Part shown: positions 42,874 to 52,643 of the stretch, piece after piece
How positions within the stretch are numbered: position 1 is the stretch's first letter
Layout of the letters: every line of letters begins with the position of its first letter
NCBI RefSeq assembly: GCF_019801465.1
Contig: NZ_JAHVJA010000006.1
Coordinates: 181,783 to 245,782 of the forward strand
Origin: Leisingera daeponensis
Lineage (GTDB): Bacteria > Pseudomonadota > Alphaproteobacteria > Rhodobacterales > Rhodobacteraceae
Length of the DNA stretch: 64,000 nucleotides
Reading direction: 5' to 3'
The notes under the pieces: model-generated
Told to the model about the DNA's origin: nothing
Seen by the model: only the letters and a program-made list of their open reading frames with translations
The model's database searches: none
Made by a program: the position numbers and the translations under genes

Positions 42874-43950
42874 TTATTGCGGGATATCGCCTTCGATGCC
42901 TTCGACATAGAAGTTCATGCCGGCCAGGGTGCCGTCATCGGCCACTTCGCCCTCTGCCAGCCAGGCGGAGCCGTCCTGCTTGTTCAGCGGGCCGGTGAAG
43001 GGATGGTAGGTGCCGTTTGCAATCGACTCCTTGAGGGCCAGCGCGGCCTCTTTCACCTCAGCCGGGACCGCGTCGGAAATCTCGCCGATGCCGACCATGC
43101 CGGCGCCGATGCCGTCCCAGGTGTCAACCGATTCCCAGGTGCCGTCGATCACCGCCTTGGTGCGTGCGATGTAGTAGGGCGCCCAATTGTCGATGATCGA
43201 GGACACGCGCGGCTTCGGCGCGTATTCGGCCATGTCGGAGGCCTGGCCGAAGGTGATCACGTTGCCCGCGTTCTGCGCCGCCGCCTGCGGCGCGGTGGAA
43301 TCGGTGTGCTGCAGGATCACGTCGGCGCCCTGCTCGATCAGCACCTTGGCGGCGTCGGCCTCTTTCGCCGGGTCGAACCAGGTGAAGGCCCAGACGATCT
43401 TGAACTGGACGTCGGGGTTCACCTTCTTGGCGTGGATATAGGCGGAGTTGATGCCGCGGATCACTTCCGGGATCGGGTAGGAGCCGATGTAGCCGACGAT
43501 GTTGCTCTCGGTCATGTGGCCCGCGATGGTGCCCTGCACCGCGCGGCCCTCGTAAAAGCGGGCGGAATAGGTCGACACGTTGTCGGCGCGCTTGTAGCCG
43601 GTGGCGTGCTCGAATTTCACGTTCGGGAACTTCTTGGCGACATTGATGGTCGGGTCCATGTAGCCGAAGGAGGTGGTGAAGATCAGGTCGGCGCCTTCCA
43701 GCGCCATCTGGGTCATCACGCGCTCGGCGTCCGGGCCTTCGGCGACGTTTTCCACATAGACGGTTTCGACTTGGTCGCCGAATTCGGCCTCAACCGCCTT
43801 GCGGCCCTGGTCGTGCTCATAGGTCCAGCCGCCGTCGCCGACGGGGCCGACATAGACAAAGCCCACCTTGGTCTTGTCTTGCGCCCAGGCCGCGCCCGCG
43901 GCCAGGCCAAGCGCCACCGCGGCGCTGGTCAGGAGGTTGGTCAGTTTCAT
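42874..43950 (-). CDS. BMP-family ABC transporter substrate-binding protein
   Basis: Exported receptor of the basic membrane protein / PnrA type, 358 residues, with a Sec signal peptide ending near residue 23 (AAWAQDKTK). Family segments include KVGFVYVGPVGDGGWTYEHD, TTSFGYMDPTINVAKKFP and GITFGQASDMAEYAPKP-like strands (as FGQASDMAEYAPKP). PnrA-type receptors bind purine nucleosides or bases. It is the last gene of the operon that begins with xanthine dehydrogenase. Confidence 0.9.
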   Translation of the reverse strand: MKLTNLLTSAAVALGLAAGAAWAQDKTKVGFVYVGPVGDGGWTYEHDQGRKAVEAEFGDQVETVYVENVAEGPDAERVMTQMALEGADLIFTTSFGYMDPTINVAKKFPNVKFEHATGYKRADNVSTYSARFYEGRAVQGTIAGHMTESNIVGYIGSYPIPEVIRGINSAYIHAKKVNPDVQFKIVWAFTWFDPAKEADAAKVLIEQGADVILQHTDSTAPQAAAQNAGNVITFGQASDMAEYAPKPRVSSIIDNWAPYYIARTKAVIDGTWESVDTWDGIGAGMVGIGEISDAVPAEVKEAALALKESIANGTYHPFTGPLNKQDGSAWLAEGEVADDGTLAGMNFYVEGIEGDIPQ

Positions 43951-43979
43951 CAAAGGGACTCCCCAGTTGGTTTTGGTTG

Positions 43980-43996
43980 GCCCCGGCAGCCGGGGC
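43980..43996 (-). other. intercistronic stem-loop before the BMP binding-protein gene
   Basis: GCCCCG (43980-43985) and CGGGGC (43991-43996) pair over a 5-nt loop between the second permease and the binding-protein gene. It lacks a T-run and may protect the abundant binding-protein message. Confidence 0.5.
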
Positions 43997-44015
43997 GGGC
44001 AATGAACCCCCCGCG

Positions 44016-44936
44016 TCAGCGGGAGGCGTGGAAGTTGCGGCCAAGCGAGGCGGGTGCGCTGCTTTTGTCCGCGGAAAGGATAACAAGCACAAGGATCGTA
44101 ATAAGATAGGGCGACATTGCCAGATACTCGACCGGGATGGCAACGCCTGCCGCCTGCAGATTGAGCTGCACCACGGTGACCCCGCCGAACAGGTAGGCAC
44201 CGAGCAGCGCGCGCCAGGGTTTCCAGCTGGCAAACACCACCAGGGCGAGCGCAATCCAGCCGATGCCGGCGGTCATGCCCTCGGTCCACTGCGGCACCCG
44301 GATCAGGCTGATGTAGGCGCCGCCGAGGCCGGCGCAGGCGCCGCCGAACAGGATCGCCATCAGGCGGATCCTCAGCACCTTGTACCCCAGCGCATGGGCG
44401 GCGTCGTGGTTTTCCCCCACCGCGCGCAGCACCAGGCCCATGCGGGAGTACTTCAGCATCCACCAGACGGCGGCGGTCAGCGCGATGCCGAAGTAGAGGA
44501 TGATGTCATGGCCGAACAGGATCGGCCCGATCACCGGCAGGTCGCTGAGCACCGGGATGTGGATGTCGCCCATCCGCGGCGGCTTGATGCCGACATAGGA
44601 CTGGCCCATCAGCGCCGACAAGCCCAGCCCGAACAGCGTCAGCGACAGGCCCGAGGCGACCTGGTTGGCCTGCGCGAACTGGGTCAGGATCGCGAACAGC
44701 ACCGACAGCGCCGCACCGGCAAAGGCGGCGGCCACAAAGCCCAGCAGCGGCGAGCCGCTTTCCACCGCGGTGGCAAAGCCGGCAATGGCGCCCACGATCA
44801 TCATCCCCTCGACCCCGAGGTTCAGCACGCCCGATTTCTCGACCACCAGCTCACCGATGGCGGCGAGCAGCAGCGGCGTCGCCGCCACCATCAAGGAGGC
44901 GATCAGCAGGACCGGGTTGATTGCAGAAAGATCCAT
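44016..44936 (-). CDS. BMP-type ABC transporter permease (second)
   Basis: Branched-chain-type membrane subunit of 306 residues with eight to ten TM segments, starting MDLSAINPVLLIASLM and including VVEKSGVLNLGVEGMMIVGA, the BPD_transp_2 signature. Its start is 1 nt from the end of the first permease. Pairs with that permease and the duplicated ATPase. Confidence 0.9.
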   Translation of the reverse strand: MDLSAINPVLLIASLMVAATPLLLAAIGELVVEKSGVLNLGVEGMMIVGAIAGFATAVESGSPLLGFVAAAFAGAALSVLFAILTQFAQANQVASGLSLTLFGLGLSALMGQSYVGIKPPRMGDIHIPVLSDLPVIGPILFGHDIILYFGIALTAAVWWMLKYSRMGLVLRAVGENHDAAHALGYKVLRIRLMAILFGGACAGLGGAYISLIRVPQWTEGMTAGIGWIALALVVFASWKPWRALLGAYLFGGVTVVQLNLQAAGVAIPVEYLAMSPYLITILVLVILSADKSSAPASLGRNFHASR

Positions 44937-44937
44937 G

Positions 44938-46020
44938 TTACGCGACCTCCGGCTTGCCGATTGCGATGCGGAAATTGGTGAGCAGGTCGAAGGCCAGCAG
45001 GAAGAACAGCAGCATCCCCTGGAACACCTGGATGGCGGCCGCGGGCAGCTGCAGGTTCGACTGCGCGATGTCGCCGCCAATATAGGTCAGCGCCATCAGC
45101 CCGCCTGCCAGCAGGATGCCCACCGGGTGCAGGCGGCCTAGGAAGGCCACGATGATTGCGGTGAAGCCATAACCGACGTTGAAGTCGATGCTGACCTGGC
45201 CCGACGGCCCGGAGACTTCGAACATGCCGGCAAGACCCGCCAGCGCGCCGGAGGTGCCGAGGCAGAACAGCACCAGCCGCGCCGGGTTGACGCCGGCAAA
45301 CCGGGCAGCCCGCGGCGCCTCGCCGGTCAGGCGGATGTGGTAGCCGGTCATGTGGCGGTTCAGCAGCACATAGGCAAAGATCACCGCGATTAGCGCCGAC
45401 ACCACGCCCCAGTGCATGCCGGTGCCGGCGATCAGCTCGGCGTTATGGGCGGCGTCCCAGGACTGCAGGTTGCGGGAGCCGGGAAAGCCGAAGCCCTCCG
45501 GGTTTTTCAGCAGGCCCAGCGAGACCGAGGCGAGGAACTGTTCGGCCACATAGACCAGCATCAGCGAGACCAGGATTTCGTTGGTGCCGAAGCGGGTTTT
45601 CAGCACCGCCGGGATCATCGCCCAGATCCAGCCGCCGAATGCGCCGGCGATGACCATGAAGGGGAAGATCAGGAAGGAGTCGGAGGGGTAGAAGGCAAGG
45701 CCCGCCCCGGCGCCAAAGATAGCGCCCATGATGTATTGGCCCTCGGCGCCGATGTTCCAGATGCCGGCGCGGAAGCCCAGCGACAGGCCGATGGCGATCA
45801 GCACCAGCGGTGCGCCCTTCACCAAGAGCTGCGGCCGGTAGTAGAAGGCGAATTCGCCGAACAGCGGTTCCCAGAAAATGGTGCGGATCGCCTCCACCGG
45901 CGGTTTGCCGAGGGCGGCAAACAGCAGCCCGCCGAAGGCCATGGTGGCCAGCACCGCCACCAGCGGCGTCGCCAGCGACCAGGCCCGCGACGGCTGCGGC
46001 CGTTTCTCAAGCCGGATCAT
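44938..46020 (-). CDS. BMP-type ABC transporter permease (first)
   Basis: Membrane subunit of 360 residues with the BPD_transp_2 pattern: an early TM, then LVKGAPLVLIAIGLSLGFRAG, IWNIGAEGQYIMGAI and GTNEILVSLMLVYVAE. It lies 57 nt after the ATPase gene, in a gap holding the second copy of the short intergenic repeat. Confidence 0.9.
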   Translation of the reverse strand: MIRLEKRPQPSRAWSLATPLVAVLATMAFGGLLFAALGKPPVEAIRTIFWEPLFGEFAFYYRPQLLVKGAPLVLIAIGLSLGFRAGIWNIGAEGQYIMGAIFGAGAGLAFYPSDSFLIFPFMVIAGAFGGWIWAMIPAVLKTRFGTNEILVSLMLVYVAEQFLASVSLGLLKNPEGFGFPGSRNLQSWDAAHNAELIAGTGMHWGVVSALIAVIFAYVLLNRHMTGYHIRLTGEAPRAARFAGVNPARLVLFCLGTSGALAGLAGMFEVSGPSGQVSIDFNVGYGFTAIIVAFLGRLHPVGILLAGGLMALTYIGGDIAQSNLQLPAAAIQVFQGMLLFFLLAFDLLTNFRIAIGKPEVA

Positions 46021-46032
46021 TGCGCGGCCCCC

Positions 46033-46055
46033 TTTTCATCTTTCTTGAAATACTC
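46033..46055 (+). repeat. short intergenic repeat, copy 2
   Basis: TTCATCTTTCTTGAAATACT and the following C match the copy at 29992-30014 apart from four central bases. It lies inside an operon between the ATPase and permease genes. Confidence 0.45.
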
Positions 46056-46077
46056 CCGCCGGAGGCGGACAACGGCC

Positions 46078-47595
46078 TCAGACATGCGCCACCTCCATGC
46101 CGTGGGCGCCGCCCATCATCAGGCCGATTTCGTCCACCGTCAGCCCCGCGGCCTCGCGCGGGGCGCTGAGGCGGCCTTCGTTCAGGGCGGCAAAGCTGTC
46201 GGAGATTTCCATCAGCTCATCCAGGTCCTGGCTGATGCAGATCACCGCGGCGCCTTTGGCGGCCAGGTCCAGCAGGGACTGGCGGATGGCGGCGGCGGCG
46301 GCGGCATCGACACCCCAGGTCGGCTGGTTCACCACCAGCACATCCGGGTCCTGCAGCACCTCGCGGCCGATCACGAATTTCTGCAGGTTGCCGCCCGAGA
46401 GCGAGCGCGCGGCATTGCCTGGCCCGGGCGTGCGGACGTCAAACGCCGTGATGATGCGTTCGGCAAACGCCTTGGTCGCGCCCCAGTCGAGGAAGCCGTT
46501 CTTCTCCAGCCCCTCGCGCACCGAACCGGTGAGCATGGCGTTCTCGGTCAGGCTCATGTCCGGGGCGGCGGCGTGGCCGAGGCGCTCCTCGGGCGCGGCC
46601 AGCACGCCGAGCCTGCGGCGGGCGGTGGGGCCCAGGCGGCCGATCGGCTTGCCGTGCAGCTTCACCGCGTCCGCGTCGGTCAGGGTTTCGCCGGACAGCA
46701 CGCCCAGAAGCTCGTCCTGACCGTTGCCGGCCACGCCGCCGATGCCGAGGATCTCGCCCTTGCGCACCTTCAGATGCACGTTCTTGAGCGCGGTGCCAAA
46801 GGCCGACGGCGCGGGCACCGACAGGCCGGTGATGTCCATCGCCACTTCGCCGAACTCCCGCGCCGCGCGCTGCGGCGTCTGCAGCGAGCTGCCGACCATC
46901 ATTTCCGCCATGTCGCGGGCCGAGGTTTCCGACGGGGTGCATTCGCCCACGTTCTTGCCCAGCCGCAGGATGGTGGCGTGGTCGCACAGAGTGCGGATTT
47001 CCTCCAGCTTGTGGGAAATATAGAGGATCGAGGTGCCCTCGGATTGCAGTTTCTGCAGGGTCTTGAACAGGATCTCGACCTCCTGCGGCGTCAGCACCGA
47101 GGTCGGCTCGTCCATGATCAGCAGTTTGGGGTCCTGCAGCAGGCAGCGGATGATCTCGACCCGCTGGCGTTCGCCCGCGGAGAGGTCGCCGACGGTGCGG
47201 AACGGATCCAGCGGCAGGCCGTAGGTTTCCGACACCTCGCGGATGCGGGCGGCGAGGTCGCGCATCTCCGGCGGGTTTTCCATCCCGAGCGCGATGTTCT
47301 CGGCCACATTGAGCGCATCGAACAGCGAAAAATGCTGGAACACCATGGCGATGCCATCGGCGCGGGCCTGGCGCGGCTCGGCGGGTTCATAGGGCTGGCC
47401 CCGCAACAGCATCTTGCCGCTGTCGGGTTTCACCAGACCGTAGATCATCTTGACCAGCGTCGATTTTCCGGCGCCGTTCTCGCCGAGCAGGGCATGCACC
47501 TCGCCCTCGCCGATGTCAAAGGAGACGGTGTCGTTGGCCACGACTCCGGGGTAGGCCTTGGTCAGGCCTTGAAGGCTCAACAGTGGTACACTCAC
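46078..47595 (-). CDS. BMP-type ABC transporter ATP-binding protein (duplicated ATPase)
   Basis: A 505-residue sugar/nucleoside-type ATPase with two ABC domains. The first has Walker A LLGENGAGKSTLVKMIYGL, signature DLSAGERQRVEIIRCLL and Walker B LLIMDEPTSVLTP. The second has GIGGVAGNGQDELLGVLSG and SLSGGNLQKFVIGREVL but a degenerate Walker B (VLVVNQPTWGVD), typical of this class. The start is GTG: its GTGA overlaps the xdhC stop, coupling the transporter to xanthine dehydrogenase translation. Upstream ATG-type starts would read through xdhC. Confidence 0.9.
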   Translation of the reverse strand: MSVPLLSLQGLTKAYPGVVANDTVSFDIGEGEVHALLGENGAGKSTLVKMIYGLVKPDSGKMLLRGQPYEPAEPRQARADGIAMVFQHFSLFDALNVAENIALGMENPPEMRDLAARIREVSETYGLPLDPFRTVGDLSAGERQRVEIIRCLLQDPKLLIMDEPTSVLTPQEVEILFKTLQKLQSEGTSILYISHKLEEIRTLCDHATILRLGKNVGECTPSETSARDMAEMMVGSSLQTPQRAAREFGEVAMDITGLSVPAPSAFGTALKNVHLKVRKGEILGIGGVAGNGQDELLGVLSGETLTDADAVKLHGKPIGRLGPTARRRLGVLAAPEERLGHAAAPDMSLTENAMLTGSVREGLEKNGFLDWGATKAFAERIITAFDVRTPGPGNAARSLSGGNLQKFVIGREVLQDPDVLVVNQPTWGVDAAAAAAIRQSLLDLAAKGAAVICISQDLDELMEISDSFAALNEGRLSAPREAAGLTVDEIGLMMGGAHGMEVAHV

Positions 47596-48530
47596 GCGCG
47601 CCGGTCCTCTCTCTGTTCGTCTTCTTCTTTTCCGAGCCGCAGCAGCTGCGCCGCGACGCCGACCGCAATCATCTGCGGGTGTTTTCCAAGGTCCGGATCG
47701 CCGATCGGGCAGGTGATCCGGGAGATCTGTTCCTGGCTGTGGCCCAGGGCCGCAAGACGCGAGCGGAACCGCGCCCATTTGGTTTTGGAGCCGATCAGCC
47801 CGGCAAAGGCAAAGCCGCGGCCCAACAGCGCGTGGCATAGCGCCAGATCCAGCGCGTGGGAATAGGTCAGCACCAAATGCGCAGCGTTTTCAGGCGCATG
47901 CGGCACAAGGAGCGCAACGTCAGCGGCCGGAACCGCGGAGACGCCTGCCGGGACCTCTGCCGGAAACCGGTCCGGCGCGGTGTCGGCCCAGGTGATTTGC
48001 AGATCCGGCAGCGGCGCCAGCACGTTCACCAGCGCCCGGCCGACATGGCCCGCGCCCCAGATCCAGACCGGGCGGCCGGGGCGGTGGACAGGTTCAATCA
48101 TCCAGCCGTCAACCAGCTGCGGTTCCGGGGGGAGGCCCTGGCTGCGGGCAGCGGCGAGGATGCGTTTCACCGCCATCGGCATCGGCGCGGGGGCGGCCGG
48201 GCGGGCGATTGTTTCTGCGTCCAGGCCGTTCAGATCGGCGGCTTCGTAAACCTCGCTCAGCAGGGTGACGGCGCCGCCGCAGCACTGGCCGAGGTCCGGT
48301 CCCAGGGCATGGGTGCTAAAGCGTTTGGGCACCATCTGCTCCCGTGCCGCTTCCGCGGCCTCATACTCCAATGTGCCGCCGCCGATGGTGCCGCTCTGGC
48401 CGGTGTCCCAGACAAGCATGGCGGCGCCGGGTTCGCGCGGGGAGGAGCCGCGGACGGCGGCGATCACCACCCGGGTCACGCGGCCGTGCGCGGCGACTGC
48501 CTCGCGCAAAGCCTGAACGTCAAATCCCAT
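47592..48530 (-). CDS. xdhC: xanthine dehydrogenase accessory protein
   Basis: XdhC delivers and sulfurates the molybdenum cofactor for xanthine dehydrogenase. The 312-residue protein has the XdhC_CoxI start (VAAHGRVTRVVIAAVRGSSPREPGAAMLV, shown by RGSSPREPGAAM) with the CC pair in DLGQCCGGAVTLL, and a C-terminal NAD-like domain (VWIWGAGHVGRALVNVL and IGSKTKWARF). It overlaps the xdhB end by 11 nt and the ATPase start by 4 nt, so it is coupled on both sides. Confidence 0.92.
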   Translation of the reverse strand: MGFDVQALREAVAAHGRVTRVVIAAVRGSSPREPGAAMLVWDTGQSGTIGGGTLEYEAAEAAREQMVPKRFSTHALGPDLGQCCGGAVTLLSEVYEAADLNGLDAETIARPAAPAPMPMAVKRILAAARSQGLPPEPQLVDGWMIEPVHRPGRPVWIWGAGHVGRALVNVLAPLPDLQITWADTAPDRFPAEVPAGVSAVPAADVALLVPHAPENAAHLVLTYSHALDLALCHALLGRGFAFAGLIGSKTKWARFRSRLAALGHSQEQISRITCPIGDPDLGKHPQMIAVGVAAQLLRLGKEEDEQREDRRA

Positions 48531-50925
48531 CGCGCACCCTCCGGATTGCACGCCAGATTTCCTCTGCCGTGGCGGGGGCATTGAGCGCCGGATAGGCATC
48601 GCCAAAAGCGGAGACCGCACCGCTGAGCGCCAGCCAGGCGGAGATGCCCAGCATGAAGGGCGGCTCCCCCACCGCCTTGGAGCGGTAGATGGTGTCCTCG
48701 CGGTTCTGCCCGTCCCAGAGTTTCACGTTGAATACGTCGGGCCGGTCTGAGCAGGCGGGGATCTTGTAGGTGGAGGGCGCATGGGTGCGCAGGCGGCCTG
48801 CGCCGTCCCAGACCAGTTCCTCGGTTGTGAGCCAGCCCGCGCCCTGCACGTATCCGCCCTCGATCTGGCCGATGTCCAGCGCCGGGTTCAGCGAGGCGCC
48901 GGCGTCATGCAGGATATCGCAGCGCAGGATGCGGTTCTCGCCTGTGAGCGCATCCACCGCCACTTCGGTCACCGCGGCGCCATAGGCGAAGTAGTAGAAC
49001 GGGCGGCCCTGGCCCTTGATCCGGTCCCATTCGACCTTGGGCGTCTTGTAGAAGCCGGTGGCCGACAGGCTGACGCGGCCCTGGTAGCAGGCGGCGGCGG
49101 CCTTATCGAAGCTCATCACGTCCTGGCCGATGCGGACCTGGCCGTTTTCGAACACCACGTCGCCGGGGCGGGCCTGATGGTGCAGCGCCAGGTGCTCGGC
49201 CATGCGGTCGCGAATGGTGTCGCAGGCGGCCTTCACCGCCATGCCGTTGAGGTCGGAGCCGGAGGAGGCGGCGGTGGCGGAGGTATTGGGCACCTTGCCG
49301 GTGTCGGTCGCCGTGATCTTCACCTTTTCCAGCGGAATGCCGAAGCGGCTGGCTGCGACCTGCGCCACCTTCTGGAACAGCCCCTGGCCCATCTCGGTGC
49401 CGCCGTGGTTCAGGTGGACCGAGCCGTCCTGATAGACATGCACCAGCGCGCCGGCCTGGTTGAGATGGGTGAGGGTGAAGGAAATGCCGAATTTCACCGG
49501 CGAGAAGGCAATGCCGCGCTTGAGGTGCGTCCGGCCCTTGTTCCACTCCCGCACCGCCTGGCGGCGCTTGGCATAGTCCGAGGTTTTCAGCAGCTCTGCA
49601 GTCAGCTCGTGCAGGATGAAGTCCTCGACCGGCATGTGGTAGGGGGTGGTCTGCACGCCCTTGGGCGGCGGGCTGGGTTCGGCGGGCTGTGCCGGGGCGC
49701 CGCGGGAGGCAAGGTCGGCGTCCGGGTCCGGTGGCGCGCCGGAGGTGTCTTGCGGCGCGCCCGGCGGGGCGTCCGGGCTTTGCATGGGCGCATAGTAGTT
49801 GCGCCGCCGCAGCTCCGCCGGGTCCATCCCGAGGTCATGGGCGATATGGTCCATCACCCGCTCGATCCCGACCATGCCCTGCGGGCCGCCGAAGCCACGG
49901 TAGGCGGTGGCGCTTTGCCGGTTGGTGCGCAGGCGGTGGCTTTCGATGCGGATATTGGGGATCAGATAGGCGTTGTCGCTGTGCAGCATGGCGCGGTCGG
50001 CCACCGGCAGCGACAGGTCCTGGGCCCAGCCGCAATCGACCAGATGCAGGAACTCGACGCCCTGCAGGCGGCCGTCGCCGTCAAAGCCCGCGCGGTAAGT
50101 GATGCGGAAGGCGTGGCGCTTGCCGGTGATGACCATGTCGTCGTCGCGGTCATAGCGCATCTTGCAGGGCTTGCCGGTCAGCCGCGCGGCGACGGCGCAG
50201 GCCACTGCCAAAGCGTTGCCCTGGCTTTCCTTGCCGCCGAAGCCGCCGCCCATGCGGCGGGTCTCGACACGGACGGCGTGCATCGGCAGGCCGATGGCAT
50301 CGGCCACCTTGTGCTGGATCTCGGTCGGGTGCTGGGTGGAGGAGAAGACGTGCATGCCGCCATCCTCCTGCGGCCAGGCCATCGCCGCCTGGCCTTCGAG
50401 GTAGAAATGCTCCTGCCCGCCCAGCTCAAAGGTGCCTTCGACGGTGCGCGGGGCAGCGCCGATGGCGGCGGCGGCGTCGCCTTTCCGGTAAACGCGCGGG
50501 CCTTCCTCGAACCGGCTGCCGGCGGCGAGCGCCGCGTCGAGGGTCAGCAGGGCGGGTTCTTCCCGGTAATCGACCTTGCCCTTGCGGGCGGCGATGCGGG
50601 CGTTGCGGTGGCTGTCGGCCACCACCAGGAACACCGGCTGGCCGACGTAGTTGACGGTGCCCGCCGCCAGCAGCGGCTCGTCATGGATCGAGGGGGAGAC
50701 GTCATTGGAGAACGGCAGCCCCTTGGCGGTCATCACCGCTGCCACGCCGGGGCTATGCTGCGCATCGGTCAGGTGCATGCCGGTGATATGGCCGCGGGCG
50801 ATGGGCGAGAGGCCGAAGGCCAGATGCAGGGTTCCGGCGGGCGAGGGGATGTCGTCGACATAGCGGGCGGCGCCGGTCACATGCATCCGGGCAGCGTCAT
50901 GGGGGAGAGGTTTGGAAACGCTCAT
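48520..50925 (-). CDS. xdhB: xanthine dehydrogenase molybdenum-binding subunit
   Basis: Catalytic subunit of 801 residues that hydroxylates hypoxanthine and xanthine to urate. Moco-binding features include [28 protein letters not shown] and [15 protein letters not shown], with the base Glu in [12 protein letters not shown] near the C-terminus. A Pro/Ala/Asp-rich stretch at about residues 378-428 ([20 protein letters not shown] and onward) interrupts the sequence and looks like a low-complexity insertion. Its ATG overlaps the xdhA stop (ATGA). Confidence 0.95.
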   Translation of the reverse strand: MSVSKPLPHDAARMHVTGAARYVDDIPSPAGTLHLAFGLSPIARGHITGMHLTDAQHSPGVAAVMTAKGLPFSNDVSPSIHDEPLLAAGTVNYVGQPVFLVVADSHRNARIAARKGKVDYREEPALLTLDAALAAGSRFEEGPRVYRKGDAAAAIGAAPRTVEGTFELGGQEHFYLEGQAAMAWPQEDGGMHVFSSTQHPTEIQHKVADAIGLPMHAVRVETRRMGGGFGGKESQGNALAVACAVAARLTGKPCKMRYDRDDDMVITGKRHAFRITYRAGFDGDGRLQGVEFLHLVDCGWAQDLSLPVADRAMLHSDNAYLIPNIRIESHRLRTNRQSATAYRGFGGPQGMVGIERVMDHIAHDLGMDPAELRRRNYYAPMQSPDAPPGAPQDTSGAPPDPDADLASRGAPAQPAEPSPPPKGVQTTPYHMPVEDFILHELTAELLKTSDYAKRRQAVREWNKGRTHLKRGIAFSPVKFGISFTLTHLNQAGALVHVYQDGSVHLNHGGTEMGQGLFQKVAQVAASRFGIPLEKVKITATDTGKVPNTSATAASSGSDLNGMAVKAACDTIRDRMAEHLALHHQARPGDVVFENGQVRIGQDVMSFDKAAAACYQGRVSLSATGFYKTPKVEWDRIKGQGRPFYYFAYGAAVTEVAVDALTGENRILRCDILHDAGASLNPALDIGQIEGGYVQGAGWLTTEELVWDGAGRLRTHAPSTYKIPACSDRPDVFNVKLWDGQNREDTIYRSKAVGEPPFMLGISAWLALSGAVSAFGDAYPALNAPATAEEIWRAIRRVRDGI

Positions 50926-52283
50926 GAGGTCACCTCCAGCACCGAGACCGGGGTGCCGTTCAGCTCGTCAAAGTAGCGCAGCAGAAGATTCTTGGCGGTT
51001 CCCATCCGGTATTCCGCGGAGGCGCGCATGTCGTCCATCGGGGTGAAATCGCGCTCGAAGGCGGCGCAGGCGGCGGTGATGGCGGCCCGGGTCCAAGACT
51101 GGCCGGTCAGGGCGGCCTCCACATGGGCGGCGCGTTTCGGGATGCCGGCCATGCCGCCGAAGGCAATGCGGGCGGCGGTGACGGTGCCGTTCACAACCGT
51201 CACATTGAAGGCGCCGAGCACTGCGGAAATGTCCTGGTCGAACCGTTTAGACAGCTTGTAGACCCGCAGCGTGTCGGGCTGGCGCGGGAAGCTGACGGCC
51301 TCGACGAACTCGCCCGGCTGGCGGTCCTGCTTGCCGTAGTCGAGGAAGAACGCCTCCAGCGGCAGTTCCCGGCGGCGGGCGCCATGGCGCAGGTGCAGGG
51401 TGGCATCCAGCGCGATCAGCGCGGGCGGGGTGTCGCCGATCGGGGAGCCGTTGGCGATATTGCCGCCGACCGTGGCAGCGGCGCGCACCTGCTGGGAGGC
51501 AAAGCGCCGCAGCATCCCGGCAAAGGAGGGGTGCAGCGGCTCAACCGCCATCCGCAGCCGGTTCAGGTCCGCCATGGCGCCGATGCGCACGGCGCTGTCC
51601 GTGACCTCGATGTCTTTCAGGTCCGCGCAGCGGTCAAGGAAGATCATCTGCGGCAGGCGGCGCAGCTGCTTGGTGACCCAGAGGCCGACATCGGTGGCGC
51701 CGGCGATCAGGGTTGCCTCCGGGTTCTGTTGGTAGAGGTCCGCAAGTTCATCCGCCGACTGCGGCATCAGCGGCTGCGCGCCGGGTTCAACCGGGCGGTC
51801 GCGGGTGATCCAGTCCGGCACCGGGGCATCCTTGGCGGCCTCAGCTGCGCGGATGATCGGGGCGTAGCCGGTGCAGCGGCACAGGTTGCCGGCCAGCTGG
51901 TCATCGAAATCAGTGGCACCGTTGGCGTGGGCGGTGACCATCGACATGATGAAACCCGGGGTGCAAAAGCCGCACTGGCTGCCGTGGTGATCCACCATCG
52001 CCTGCTGCACCGGGTGCAGGGTGCCATCCGGGCCTGCGGCGCCCTCGACGGTGCGGACGGATTTGCCGTTGAGCTGCGGCAGGAACAGGATGCAGGCATT
52101 CAATGCCCTTGAGCCGCGGCCGTCTGTCACCATTACGGTGCAGGCGCCGCAATCGCCCTCGTTGCAGCCTTCCTTGGTGCCGGTGAGCCCTCTCTCCTCG
52201 CGCAGCCAGTCCAGCAACGTTGCTGACGGATCTGCGTCCGGAATGCAGACCTCTTCACCATTCAGTCGAAAGGTGAGTGCCAT
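50922..52283 (-). CDS. xdhA: xanthine dehydrogenase iron-sulfur/FAD subunit
   Basis: Fused small subunit, 453 residues. The N-terminal part has the plant-type [2Fe-2S] Cys ([11 protein letters not shown]) and the second cluster (CGFCTPG, CRCTGY). The C-terminal part is an FAD domain ([34 protein letters not shown]). It passes electrons from the molybdenum centre to NAD. First gene of the operon; the promoter must lie in the 360-nt region shared with dnaE. Confidence 0.95.
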   Translation of the reverse strand: MALTFRLNGEEVCIPDADPSATLLDWLREERGLTGTKEGCNEGDCGACTVMVTDGRGSRALNACILFLPQLNGKSVRTVEGAAGPDGTLHPVQQAMVDHHGSQCGFCTPGFIMSMVTAHANGATDFDDQLAGNLCRCTGYAPIIRAAEAAKDAPVPDWITRDRPVEPGAQPLMPQSADELADLYQQNPEATLIAGATDVGLWVTKQLRRLPQMIFLDRCADLKDIEVTDSAVRIGAMADLNRLRMAVEPLHPSFAGMLRRFASQQVRAAATVGGNIANGSPIGDTPPALIALDATLHLRHGARRRELPLEAFFLDYGKQDRQPGEFVEAVSFPRQPDTLRVYKLSKRFDQDISAVLGAFNVTVVNGTVTAARIAFGGMAGIPKRAAHVEAALTGQSWTRAAITAACAAFERDFTPMDDMRASAEYRMGTAKNLLLRYFDELNGTPVSVLEVTS

Positions 52284-52643
52284 CTTCCCGATACCGCCGC
52301 TTTACCCTGTTGACCCGATGTGCCCCGGTCTCGATGCGGCGCAGAGAGCGGAGCGGGCTGTTTTTTTGCTTGCTGACAACAGCCTAGGGAGCAGCCCGTT
52401 GCCAAAGCAAGGAAAACCGGTGCTGCGGCGCAGTATTTTGCAGCGCAAGAATATTACCGGCTGTTGCGGTAGGATGTTCATTTTAATGCGTTTTATCCGC
52501 AGCCTTGCGGGGACTTTGCGCGCCGTTTGCGAAAGAGTTTCAACAAAACGGATATAATACAGCGCTGCTGCGCTGGTTCGGGCGGGTAATCGGCGCGCAG
52601 ATCGCTCTTTCGCCCCGCCGCGTCAATAAGATAGCGTGGCGGC
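52284..52643. other. divergent regulatory region between xdhA and dnaE
   Basis: 360 bp with no credible gene. It must carry the promoters for the purine operon and for dnaE. It is more AT-rich around 52360-52560, and short A/T tracts are visible, but no operator or -35/-10 pair can be assigned with confidence. Confidence 0.5.

Noticed and set aside
45412..47865. Open plus-strand frame of 817 codons across the purine transporter genes
   Set aside because: Antisense to an ATPase and permease with intact motifs, so not a separate gene.
48781..50976. Open plus-strand frame of 731 codons antisense to xdhB
   Set aside because: Shadow of the molybdenum subunit gene, with no recognisable domain.
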